Source: Planctomycetota bacterium
Lineage (GTDB): Bacteria; Planctomycetota; UBA1135
Assembly: GCA_008501825.1 (NCBI GenBank)
Contig: QQUA01000023.1
Location: 248,001-312,000, forward strand
Length of the DNA stretch: 64,000 nucleotides
Direction of reading: 5' to 3'
This document shows positions 9,101-17,406 of the stretch, one piece after another (position 1 is the stretch's first letter; every line of letters starts with the position of its first letter). A program made the translations under genes and the position numbers. The notes under the pieces were generated by a model. The model did not search any database, was not told the DNA's origin, and saw only the letters and a program-made list of their open reading frames with translations.

Positions 9101-10871
9101 CCGCCGGCACCGGGGAGCTTTCGGGAGCCGGAGAGCCGGCTTGTTTGACCACCACTTCTCCTCCCCCTGCATGGCGGGAGTCGGCAACCGCCCGCCAAGC
9201 CTCGACCCGGCTGCCGTCCGACTTCACTCGGAACACGGCATTGACGTCCCCAATCGGTTGACGGCGGCGAATGCGTTGCCCCAAGGACCGCAATGCGGCT
9301 TCGGTACGGGTGGACAAACGCCCGTTTTCGGCCTGGATCCAAGGCGGCCGATCCTGGCGATGAAAGCGAGGAGCGCGAACCGACTTTTCCGGCCCGAAAC
9401 GAAACACGTACCGGTTCAATAAGACTTGCATCACGGTGGTCAAGATGGTGGAACCTCCGGGAGAACCGACCACGGCGTCCACTTGTCGGTTCCGGACCAC
9501 GATCACTGGGCTCATGGAAGAAAGGGGACGTCGACCGGCGCGAATGGCGTTGTAGCGGCCCTGAATCAAACCGAATTGGTTCGCCACTCCCGGGGCGGCG
9601 GCGAAATCGTCCATTTCGTTGTTCATCAAGAAACCGCCAGGCGCCATCACTTTGGCCCCGTAGTTTCCATTGAGGGTGGTTGTCATCGAGACGGCTCCGC
9701 CATAGCCGTCGACCACTGACACGTGGGTGGTGTCTTCCGCTTCGGGAAGATACTGAGCTCCGCCCAATTGCTGCGGCCGGGTAAAGGCCCAGGGGCTGAT
9801 TTGACGCCTCCGCTGTTGCAAATAATCTCCGGCAACCAAAGCGCCGGCATCGAAATCAAAACCGAGCGGATCTCCCAACCAACGGTTTCGGTCGGCAAAA
9901 GCCCTGGCGCTGGCCTCGCCGATCACCTGAACCGTGCGCGGATCTCCAAAACCCCAAACTCGAAGGGGAAAGCGTTCCAAACTCAACAACACTTGGTTGA
10001 GAAAGATTCCACCGCTGCTCGGAGGAGGTGCCGCCAGCACCAAGCAATCTTCCCAAGGAATTCGGTGCGGCTCCCTTCGTTGCGGCCGGTAATTCAAGAA
10101 ATCATCCGCCTGCAGCGCCCCGCCGCCGGCTTGGCTGGCCTGCAACAAAGCTTCGATAATTTCTCCGGTTCGAAAAGCTTCTGTTCCCCGGTTTTGAATT
10201 TCAATCAAGGTGCGCTTTAAACGAGGCTGAACGATCCGAGAGCCTACCGGTCGGACCTCTCCTTCCTCTCCAAAAAACAACTCCCGAGCCAGGCGATCCT
10301 CCCGCAATGCTCGTCCCGCCGCTCCATTCAATTTTTTGAAATCTCGTTCGGTCAAAGCGAAACCGTTTTCCGCCAGGGCGATCGCCGCGGTCAAGATCCG
10401 GTCGCGATCCAAACGGCCCCACTCTTCCAAGGCATGCAACATGCCGGGAACGCTTCCCGGCACCGCCACCGCCTTCCAACCCAGTTTGGACGCCTTTCCG
10501 TCCAAAGCGCCGTCTTCCTCCCGGTAAAAATCCGGGTGGGCGGCAAGCGGCGCCACTTCTCGGAAGTCCAGGAAGAATGCATTTCCGGCTGGATCCCGGT
10601 AAAGCAGAAAACCGCCGCCTCCTAAGTTTCCGGCGGCGGGATAACAAACCGCCAAAGCAAATCCGGCGGCTACGGCTGCGTCTACGGCATTGCCACCGGC
10701 GGCCAAGACCGCCGAGGCGGCGGCAGTGGCGTTTGGTTCCGAGGTGGCGACGGCCCCGGCGAACTGGGAATGGGGAGTTGAAGCCGGCTGCTCCTGGGCC
10801 GCAAGCGGTTCCAGGAAGAGGCCGAAAACCAGGAGCAGGCCAAAGAGTTTCCGGCGGCCTGCTCCAGCCAT
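9090..10871 (-). CDS. ggt: Gamma-glutamyltransferase (gamma-glutamyl transpeptidase)
   Basis: A 593-residue exported autoprocessing Ntn-hydrolase that cleaves gamma-glutamyl bonds, as in glutathione. It has a signal peptide (basic 'GRRK', hydrophobic run, cleavage near 'LAAQEQ'), the large-subunit motif 'GNAVDAAVAAGFAL', and 'GNLGGGGF'. The self-cleavage site is 'TTHVSVVDGYGGAVSMTTTLN', whose first Thr (about residue 381) becomes the nucleophile. 'SSMSPVIV' and 'GSPGGSTI' follow in the small subunit. I prefer ATG 10871; an ATG at 10907 would add 12 residues before the signal and overlap the upstream gene by 23 bp. It is likely co-transcribed with the metallopeptidase gene upstream. Confidence 0.92.
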   Translation of the reverse strand: MAGAGRRKLFGLLLVFGLFLEPLAAQEQPASTPHSQFAGAVATSEPNATAAASAVLAAGGNAVDAAVAAGFALAVCYPAAGNLGGGGFLLYRDPAGNAFFLDFREVAPLAAHPDFYREEDGALDGKASKLGWKAVAVPGSVPGMLHALEEWGRLDRDRILTAAIALAENGFALTERDFKKLNGAAGRALREDRLARELFFGEEGEVRPVGSRIVQPRLKRTLIEIQNRGTEAFRTGEIIEALLQASQAGGGALQADDFLNYRPQRREPHRIPWEDCLVLAAPPPSSGGIFLNQVLLSLERFPLRVWGFGDPRTVQVIGEASARAFADRNRWLGDPLGFDFDAGALVAGDYLQQRRRQISPWAFTRPQQLGGAQYLPEAEDTTHVSVVDGYGGAVSMTTTLNGNYGAKVMAPGGFLMNNEMDDFAAAPGVANQFGLIQGRYNAIRAGRRPLSSMSPVIVVRNRQVDAVVGSPGGSTILTTVMQVLLNRYVFRFGPEKSVRAPRFHRQDRPPWIQAENGRLSTRTEAALRSLGQRIRRRQPIGDVNAVFRVKSDGSRVEAWRAVADSRHAGGGEVVVKQAGSPAPESSPVPAVKN

Positions 10872-10884
10872 GGCCACGGTTTGC

Positions 10885-12162
10885 TCAGCGCCAATCCGGC
10901 CGCGCATCCAAAACCGCCTTTTTCAGAACGTCCTTTTTGGCCGAGCCTTGGTCGTTGGCAAAAAACAGCAGGGCTGCATTGCCCCGGCTCAGGTGAATCT
11001 CGCGCAAAGCCGGGTTGCGCTTTTGCAAGATTTGAACCACCGCGCCGCTGAACTCCTGGGCGTCCTTCACCGAATCCCAGACCGAAGCGGAAACCACTAG
11101 GCCGGCGTTACCGGGACCTTGGTAGTACTGGTACAAATCCCCATCCCAACCGGTTGCGGCAGCGTTGGTCCACTTGGCGGTCAATTGGGCGGTTTGGTTG
11201 GCCATATTGGGCAGGTTTTCCTCGGTGAGGCAATAGCAGCCCAGTTCGCCCAGCACGTTTTCATCGACCAGCTTCCAACCCTCGCCCAAGTCTTTGGAGA
11301 AATCGGGGAGCTTGATCACGGTCGGATCGTCCCGCTTTTTCGGGTCCCAATATTTTTCAAAGTGGAGAACCTGTTCACTGGAAAGGGGCGGATTTTGAAA
11401 TGCCCGCTTCAGTTCCTCGTCGGACGGAGCTTTGGTGGCCGCCATCAAGGCATTGCTTTCTTGCACCAAAAATTTATTGCCCTCCAGATACGGCAAAGCC
11501 AGGGTCATCACCAGATACGGCGGCATGGCATTGAGCATCTCCGCTTGCTCCGCCATCATTTCGGTCATCTGAGCCATATCCAACTGCAAGAAGCCTTTCA
11601 TCATGCCTTCTTGCGTGTAGAGGTTCATCAGCGAAGTTCCGCTGCCTTCCACCACCGCCCGCACCGCGAATTCGGCGTCGGCGTTGCCCTGGACTGAACT
11701 CATCATTTTGTCCAAGTGGAAATACTGATCGTCCAATGCGTGGGTCAGCTCGTGGGCCATGATGATGTCGGCCAAGCCCCCCTGATTGAAAGTGCTGATC
11801 ATGTAGAAAGTATCGGACTTTGGATCGTAATAGCCTCCGACTTGACTGCGCAGCAGATCCATAAAGGCCTGGAACAAATCCAGGTCGACGGGAACCAATC
11901 CAATCAAGCCGTAGGCCCGGCCGGTGGCCCGGAATTGCTCCAATCCATATTCTTCTTCGAATTCCTTCTTGGCGTAGACCAGGAACTGCTCCGGAGTGTG
12001 AACGCCGGCCTTCACCCCGTGCTTGAACTCCCAACCCCGGAGTTCGGCAACGATCGGGGTGATTTCCTCTACCTTGCGCTTAAGGCTTTCCAAGTCGAAT
12101 CCGGCTTCCGGCTCTTGTACGGAAGGAAGCCAGGCCAAGAGAAGGGCTAGGGTCGACAACAT
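10885..12162 (-). CDS. Exported HExxH metallopeptidase-like protein
   Basis: A 425-residue protein. It has a short uncharged signal peptide (MLSTLALLLAWLPS) followed by 'VQEPE'. A zinc-peptidase motif HELTH lies at 137-141 in 'DIIMAHELTHALDDQYF'. Glu173 in 'VVEGSGTSLM' is a plausible third ligand of gluzincin type. The flanking 'GGYYDPKSDTFYM' resembles the strand before the active helix in such enzymes. The C-terminal half (about 250-425) is unassigned. Substrate is unknown. It sits 13 bp upstream of ggt, so the two may act together in periplasmic peptide breakdown; that is inference only. Confidence 0.75.
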   Translation of the reverse strand: MLSTLALLLAWLPSVQEPEAGFDLESLKRKVEEITPIVAELRGWEFKHGVKAGVHTPEQFLVYAKKEFEEEYGLEQFRATGRAYGLIGLVPVDLDLFQAFMDLLRSQVGGYYDPKSDTFYMISTFNQGGLADIIMAHELTHALDDQYFHLDKMMSSVQGNADAEFAVRAVVEGSGTSLMNLYTQEGMMKGFLQLDMAQMTEMMAEQAEMLNAMPPYLVMTLALPYLEGNKFLVQESNALMAATKAPSDEELKRAFQNPPLSSEQVLHFEKYWDPKKRDDPTVIKLPDFSKDLGEGWKLVDENVLGELGCYCLTEENLPNMANQTAQLTAKWTNAAATGWDGDLYQYYQGPGNAGLVVSASVWDSVKDAQEFSGAVVQILQKRNPALREIHLSRGNAALLFFANDQGSAKKDVLKKAVLDARPDWR

Positions 12163-12193
12163 CTCGGGCTTAGATTAGTGGTCCGGGAGCAAC

Positions 12194-13336
12194 ATGGACA
12201 GCAAGCAGGTCGTGATTCTCGGCGGTGGCATGGCCGGAGCCGCCACTGCCTACTTCCTGACTCAAATGGGAGTACGGGACATCCTTCTTCTCGAAAGGGA
12301 AAAGGATCCGGGCATCCATTCCACCGGTCGCAATGCCGCCATTTTGAGGTCCGCCATTGCCACCCCAGCTTTGCACGCCTTGGCTCAGGAGTCGCTGCCC
12401 TTTTTCCGCAATCCCCCGCCGGGATTCAGTCAGACTCCGCTTTTGGATCCGGTCGGCTTGATCCTGGCCGCCCCTCAAGGCCAGGAAGCAAGCTTGGATT
12501 GGTTGCAGCAGGAACCCCAGGCTTTCGCCTGCCGTCCGCTGATTTTGGATCAGGTCTATGACCGCATTCCGTTCCTGGCCAAGCACTTGGGCTTGGCTTT
12601 CGAAGTGCCGGACGAAGGTGTCCTCGACGTCCACGCCTTGCTCCTGGCCTTTTTGCACGGAGCGCGTCAAAACGGCGCCGAAATCCGATTTGGGACCACC
12701 GCTCAGCGATTGAGGATCCAAAGGGACCGCGTGGTGGCGGTCGAAACCAGCACCGGCAGTTTCCCCACCGAGGCCTTCGTCGACGCCGGTGGCGGTTGGG
12801 CCGGACAACTGGCCGCCAGCGCCGGTTATCCTCTGGCGATCACGCCGAAACGGCGCCACTTGCTGGTGACCAACCCATTGCCAGAAGTCAATCCGCGTTG
12901 GCCGGTGGTTTGGCTCCAAGGGGACGACTTCTATTTCCGGCCGGAAAGCGGTGGTTTGCTCCTCAGTGCCTGCGATGTCACCGAGGTCAGGCCCGAAGAA
13001 GGCGAATTCGCCCAAACCGAGGTCATGGAAACCATTGCCGAAAAGTGCAGCCGCTGGTTGCCGGATTTGGGAGACGCCCAAGCCGCTCATTTCTGGGCCG
13101 GCATGCGCACCTTCGCCGACGACGAGAGCTTCATTCTCGGGCCGGATCCCCGCCTTCAAGGTTTGTACTGGCTCGCCGGCCTTGGAGGTCACGGAATCAC
13201 CTGCGGTCCGGCCGCCGGCCAAAGACTGGCGGCGGAGTTGGCCGGCCAAGGCAACTTGGATGCGGTGGCCTTGGCTTTACGCCCCGATCGCCTGCTTTCC
13301 GTTCCCACCGGGTTGCCTACCGCTGGCGACAAATAG
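12194..13336 (+). CDS. FAD-dependent oxidoreductase of the D-amino-acid/glycine oxidase (DAO) family
   Basis: A 380-residue cytoplasmic flavoenzyme. The dinucleotide-binding motif is N-terminal ('ILGGGMAGAATAYFL', residues 9-23), followed by 'LLEREKDPG' and 'STGRNAAILR', where family members contact FAD. The C-terminal signature 'GLYWLAGLGGHGITCGPAAG' closes the flavin fold. Members oxidise primary or secondary amines or amino acids and release H2O2 or reduce an acceptor. The substrate cannot be read from sequence. It is divergent from the metallopeptidase gene, with only 31 bp between starts, so promoters must overlap. The start ATG 12194 has a GGGAG-like site 5' of it. Confidence 0.85.
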   Translation: MDSKQVVILGGGMAGAATAYFLTQMGVRDILLLEREKDPGIHSTGRNAAILRSAIATPALHALAQESLPFFRNPPPGFSQTPLLDPVGLILAAPQGQEASLDWLQQEPQAFACRPLILDQVYDRIPFLAKHLGLAFEVPDEGVLDVHALLLAFLHGARQNGAEIRFGTTAQRLRIQRDRVVAVETSTGSFPTEAFVDAGGGWAGQLAASAGYPLAITPKRRHLLVTNPLPEVNPRWPVVWLQGDDFYFRPESGGLLLSACDVTEVRPEEGEFAQTEVMETIAEKCSRWLPDLGDAQAAHFWAGMRTFADDESFILGPDPRLQGLYWLAGLGGHGITCGPAAGQRLAAELAGQGNLDAVALALRPDRLLSVPTGLPTAGDK

Positions 13337-13408
13337 GCCTCTCCCCCGCCGGCGGCCTCGAAACCCGAGGAGGATGGACGGTGTTGCTTGGATCAGGAGC
13401 GAACATCC

Positions 13409-14137
13409 ATGATTCTCACCACCTCCTTACTTCTCTTGGGTGCCTGGACCGCGGAGTGGCAAGAGCCGACTCCGCCGGCGCAACCCGAACCGGGCTGGCG
13501 TCAGCAACAAACCAGGCCCCGCCGTAACCAAGCCGACTGGCAGCGGCGTCCCATGCGACCTCAGAACCTCGGCCGAGGACAGGCCCAGGAGCGGCAACGT
13601 CCGCAACGCCCGCGATGGACTCTGCCGCGCCAAAACCGGCAGCAGGCTCAGACACCGGAAGCTTTCCCCGGACGCCGGGGAGAATGGCGCCGCCCTCGGC
13701 GACCGAATTTTCCTCAGTCGAGCATGCGCCAGGCCCCTGGCAATCGCCAATCCTTCGGCAGAGCCCGGCGATGGGCTCCCGGCCAGGGTCGCCGCCAAGC
13801 CTTCCGTGGTCAGGCCTTGCCGCAGCAAAGACAACGTCTGGCGGAACGCTTCAACGGCCAGATCCCCGGCCAGCGCAGGAACTTACAGAGAGCTCCCCAG
13901 TCCCAAGAGGAGCCCCGGATGCGGCGCCGTTTCCAGAATCGGGAGGAAGCCTCTCCCAACCAAAAACCACGGCAGCGGCATCGATTTCGGCAAGGAGATT
14001 CCGGATTTCGTAATCAAATCGGCCCCGAATTGCGAGAAGAGCTAAAGGAGCGCCTAGAAAAACGGCGGAAAATCCGGGAGTCGCGTCTGGAAAAGTCCGA
14101 GCCCCTGCCTGATAAGAAGACACGACTCCTCTTCTAG
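13409..14137 (+). CDS. Exported Arg/Gln/Pro-rich low-complexity protein
   Basis: A 242-residue protein. I chose ATG 13409 because it has a clear AGGAG at 13395-13399 and begins a hydrophobic uncharged signal peptide (MILTTSLLLLGAWTA). From about residue 17 to 210 the sequence is dominated by Arg, Gln and Pro with few acidic or hydrophobic residues, so it is strongly basic and probably disordered. The last 40 residues ('ELREELKERLEKRRKIRESR') form a charged helix. I recognise no family. A role in binding polyanions such as envelope polysaccharide or nucleic acid is possible. It is followed by a strong terminator. Confidence 0.65.
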   Translation: MILTTSLLLLGAWTAEWQEPTPPAQPEPGWRQQQTRPRRNQADWQRRPMRPQNLGRGQAQERQRPQRPRWTLPRQNRQQAQTPEAFPGRRGEWRRPRRPNFPQSSMRQAPGNRQSFGRARRWAPGQGRRQAFRGQALPQQRQRLAERFNGQIPGQRRNLQRAPQSQEEPRMRRRFQNREEASPNQKPRQRHRFRQGDSGFRNQIGPELREELKERLEKRRKIRESRLEKSEPLPDKKTRLLF

Positions 14138-14196
14138 CCACAAGGTCGGGGCATCCTGGGGGGGAGGCCCCGCCTTAAGGGCCAAGAAATGCGACA

Positions 14197-14231
14197 GAGG
14201 CGCCGCCTTCGGGCGGCACCTCATTTTTTTT
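14197..14231 (+). terminator. Intrinsic terminator after the Arg/Gln-rich protein gene
   Basis: An 11-bp stem with one mismatch (14197-14207 with 14212-14222) around a TTCG tetraloop is followed by eight T residues (14224-14231). It stops plus-strand transcription before the converging nuo operon. Confidence 0.9.
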
Positions 14232-14298
14232 GCCTTGCCATCGGCTAGTCTTCGGCCAGTCATCTGCTCATGGAGGCCGGTGGCCGAAGGGCGGGAAA

Positions 14299-15828
14299 TC
14301 AATAGAACAAGTCGTTGATTCCGGTCTTGGCCAGATCCAGCAAGGGATCGAAGTAGAGGAAGACCACGCTGAACACTGCCAGCACCACCAACATGCCGCT
14401 GAGGATCGGAGTCCGTACGACCGCGATTTCTTGGTCCGCCTGTCGCAGGAACAGCATCTTGGCGATGCGGAAGTAGAAGAACAACGAGACCACCGACATC
14501 AGGCCGGTCCAAAGGGCCAACCAGCCGAGTCCACCGTCCCAAGCTTCCATCATCAGGATCCACTTACCGGCGAAGCCGGCGGTCGGCGGCAACCCGGTAA
14601 GAGAAGCCAAGAACACAATGGTGGCCACGCCCGCCCAAGGATGGCTGTACCCCATGCCCTTGAGCGATCCGATGTCTTCACTGCCGGTTTGATTGGCGAA
14701 GTAAAGCACCATGCCGAAGGCACCCAAGTTCATGAAGTAGTAAATGAAGGTGTACAAAGTCGCCGCTTCAAAACCGGACGGCTTCAACACCGCAACTCCC
14801 ATCATGATGTACCCGGCATGGGCGATGGAAGAATAAGCCAGCAGCCGTTTCAAATTGGTTTGGCGCAAGGCGGCTAAATTTCCAACCAGCATGGTGGCGG
14901 CGGAAATGATCGCCAGCGTTCCTCCCAAGTTGGCCAAGAACGGAGTCGGCTCGTTCAAGATTCCTACGGAAGGATCGTCGAACACCATGATGCCGGCAAA
15001 GGCCATGGCCAACACCCGCAGGAAAGCGGCTAAGGCTACCCCTTTGGAACCCACCGCCAAGAAGGTGGCGATCGGAGTGGGAACGCCTTCGTAAACGTCC
15101 GGCGCCCACCAATGGAAGGGGAAAAAGGAGAGCTTGAAACCGAAGCCGACCAGAATCAACAAGGTCGGCAAAGCCACCTGTACCGAGCGGCCTTCCCGAA
15201 CCGCGGTCACGATGTGACCGGCCATTTCGTCCACCTGCAAGGTGCCCGACAAACCGTAAAGCAGGCTGGCTCCAAACAGCATGATGCCGGAGGCCAGGGC
15301 TCCATAGACCACGTACTTCAACGCCGCTTCGGCGCTGGCGCGGCCGCGCTTGTGCATTCCGGACAAGGCGTAGGAAGCCAAGCCCAAAGTCTCCAGCCCC
15401 AGGTAAATCAACAGGAAGTTGTAACTGCTGACCAGGAAGTAGCTGCCCAGGACCGCGGTCAACAACAGGAAGTAAGTTTCGCTTCGGCCGTCGTCTTGAG
15501 CCCTTCGGTCCATCAAATCAAAGCCGATGACCACCGCCACCGCTGAGGTAATGAACAACTTGAACATGGTCCCGAAGCGATCCACCTCCACCATGCCGAA
15601 CACGGTAGCCGGATTCCAGGAGAACCGAATCAGCAACAGAACGCCGGCGATGGCCAGGAAACCCAAGGACAGAATGCCGGTTTCCATACCGCGAGCGCGG
15701 CGGGCCTCGGCGGTTCGATCCTGGCGCCGGGAAAACATTTCCCAGCAAAGCACCAAACACAAGCCGAGGGTGACGGCTACCTCCGGAAGGATGTAGCTCA
15801 GATGTTCGAAGTAGGTGAGCTCAGGCAT
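14299..15828 (-). CDS. nuoN: NADH-quinone oxidoreductase subunit N
   Basis: A 509-residue antiporter-like proton-pumping subunit of respiratory complex I, and the last gene of the nuo operon. It has about 14 hydrophobic segments and the Mrp-antiporter core, including 'GFGFKLSFFPFHWWAPDVYEGVPTPI' and 'LKRLLAYSSIAHAGYIMMG', whose lysines belong to the proton channel. Length and motif order match NuoN. The spacing from nuoM is 23 bp. No intrinsic terminator was seen just beyond its stop. Confidence 0.95.
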   Translation of the reverse strand: MPELTYFEHLSYILPEVAVTLGLCLVLCWEMFSRRQDRTAEARRARGMETGILSLGFLAIAGVLLLIRFSWNPATVFGMVEVDRFGTMFKLFITSAVAVVIGFDLMDRRAQDDGRSETYFLLLTAVLGSYFLVSSYNFLLIYLGLETLGLASYALSGMHKRGRASAEAALKYVVYGALASGIMLFGASLLYGLSGTLQVDEMAGHIVTAVREGRSVQVALPTLLILVGFGFKLSFFPFHWWAPDVYEGVPTPIATFLAVGSKGVALAAFLRVLAMAFAGIMVFDDPSVGILNEPTPFLANLGGTLAIISAATMLVGNLAALRQTNLKRLLAYSSIAHAGYIMMGVAVLKPSGFEAATLYTFIYYFMNLGAFGMVLYFANQTGSEDIGSLKGMGYSHPWAGVATIVFLASLTGLPPTAGFAGKWILMMEAWDGGLGWLALWTGLMSVVSLFFYFRIAKMLFLRQADQEIAVVRTPILSGMLVVLAVFSVVFLYFDPLLDLAKTGINDLFY

Positions 15829-15851
15829 GGCTCTGGTGTCAGCGCTCCGCG

Positions 15852-17372
15852 TTAACCGCCGGTGTAAGCGGAAAGCTCTTCACTGAGAAGCTGGATGGCA
15901 TGGGCCATTTTGTCCAACACCAACGTGGGAACGATCCCGAGCAGAATGCACAGCGCCGCGAACGGCACCAGGCAGAAAGCTTCCCGCCGGTCCATGTCAG
16001 TGAAGTTCTCGTACTTCTTCGGCAAGCTTCCCAAGAACACCCGCTGCAGGGCGTACAAGAGGAAGGCGGCCGTCATCAAGATGCCCAAAGTGCTGATGAT
16101 TACCAGCACCGGATACACCTCGTAAGCCCCAAGCAAGGTCATGGCTTCAGAAATGAAGCCGCTCATTCCGGGCAGTCCCAAGCCGGCAAAAATACCGATG
16201 GTGGCCACGCCCAAGAAGAAAGGCATGCGTTGGGCCAATCCGCCGAAGTCGTTGAGATCCCGGTGGTGGGCTCGGTCGTAGACCACGCCCACGATCAAAA
16301 ACAACATGGCGGAAGAGGTGCCGTGGGTGAACAACTGGAAGGTGGCGCCGTTCAACCCGGCAAAGGTCAAGGATGCCGCCCCGAGCAGGAAATAACCCAT
16401 GTGGCTCACCGAAGAGTAAGCCACCACCCGCTTGAAGTCGGTTTGCGCCATGGCCACGTAGGCGCCGTAAACGATGCTGACCGTACCTAGCACCGCCAAG
16501 AAATAACGGGCGTCGGCGAAAGCATCCGGAGCCAGAGGGAAGTTGATGCGCAACATTCCGTACGCCCCCAGCTTCAGCAAAATACCGGCCAGAATGACTG
16601 AAATTGGGGTTGGCGCTTCCACGTGGGCGTCAGGCAGCCAGGTATGGAAGGGAAAGACTGGAATCTTGATGGCAAAGCCCACGAACAAGAACCAGAAGAT
16701 CCAAGTGGTGAACTTCATGCCCAGGAAGGTGCTCTGATCTTGCACCCAGGTGCTGGCCATCGATTTCAAGGTCAATAAGTCGAAGGTTGGTTCTCCGGCG
16801 ATGCCCCCGGACTTCAGGTAGATGGCGACCAAGGCCACCAGCATCAACACCGAACCGGCCAGGGTATAGAGGAAGAACTTGATGGCTGCGTATTCCCGCC
16901 GGGGCCCGCCCCAGATACCGATCAGGAAATACATCGGCAGCAACATGATTTCCCAGAACACGTAGAACAGGAAGAAGTCCAGGGCCAGGAACACGCCGTT
17001 GACCCCGACCTCCAGCAACAGCAGCAACGCGAAATAACCCTTCATCGACTTCTTGATGTTCCAAGAAGCGAACACGGCGATGAAGTGGATCAATGCGGAC
17101 AGAAACACCAGCGGCAGGCTGAGACCGTCCACTCCCATGAAGTACTGGATATTGAACGCCGGTATCCAGTCGAAGCGCTCTACCAATTGGACCCCGGCCG
17201 TGGCATCGAAAGGTCCAAAGTAGACCACGGTGGCGAACAGGAGAGACAGGCCCGAGAACAACGCCGCAGTCCAGCGAATGGCGTTCTCCTGGGATTTGGG
17301 CAGGGCCAGGATCACGGCCATGCCCAACAACGGCAGGAAGGTGATCAGCGAAAGGTAGGGAAGGCTGTCCAT
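15852..17372 (-). CDS. nuoM: NADH-quinone oxidoreductase subunit M
   Basis: A 506-residue membrane subunit of complex I with a proton channel. Signatures include 'GVDGLSLPLVFLSALI' at the N-terminus, 'EIMLLPMYFLIGIWGG' with the conserved Glu, 'FAIKIPVFPFHTWLPDAHVEAPT' and 'FKRVVAYSSVSHMGYFLLG'. I set the start at ATG 17372 (MDSLPYLSL); the open frame runs 28 codons further upstream into the end of nuoL, but that extension does not resemble the family. It lies 34 bp after nuoL. Confidence 0.95.
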   Translation of the reverse strand: MDSLPYLSLITFLPLLGMAVILALPKSQENAIRWTAALFSGLSLLFATVVYFGPFDATAGVQLVERFDWIPAFNIQYFMGVDGLSLPLVFLSALIHFIAVFASWNIKKSMKGYFALLLLLEVGVNGVFLALDFFLFYVFWEIMLLPMYFLIGIWGGPRREYAAIKFFLYTLAGSVLMLVALVAIYLKSGGIAGEPTFDLLTLKSMASTWVQDQSTFLGMKFTTWIFWFLFVGFAIKIPVFPFHTWLPDAHVEAPTPISVILAGILLKLGAYGMLRINFPLAPDAFADARYFLAVLGTVSIVYGAYVAMAQTDFKRVVAYSSVSHMGYFLLGAASLTFAGLNGATFQLFTHGTSSAMLFLIVGVVYDRAHHRDLNDFGGLAQRMPFFLGVATIGIFAGLGLPGMSGFISEAMTLLGAYEVYPVLVIISTLGILMTAAFLLYALQRVFLGSLPKKYENFTDMDRREAFCLVPFAALCILLGIVPTLVLDKMAHAIQLLSEELSAYTGG

Positions 17373-17406
17373 GGGGGGATTCCTTTTGCGCTTCTCCGGA
17401 GGTTGA

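Noticed and set aside
14197..14222. The TTCG hairpin as a terminator for the nuo operon
   Set aside because: On the minus strand the poly-A lies before the stem and no T run follows, so it works only for the plus-strand gene.
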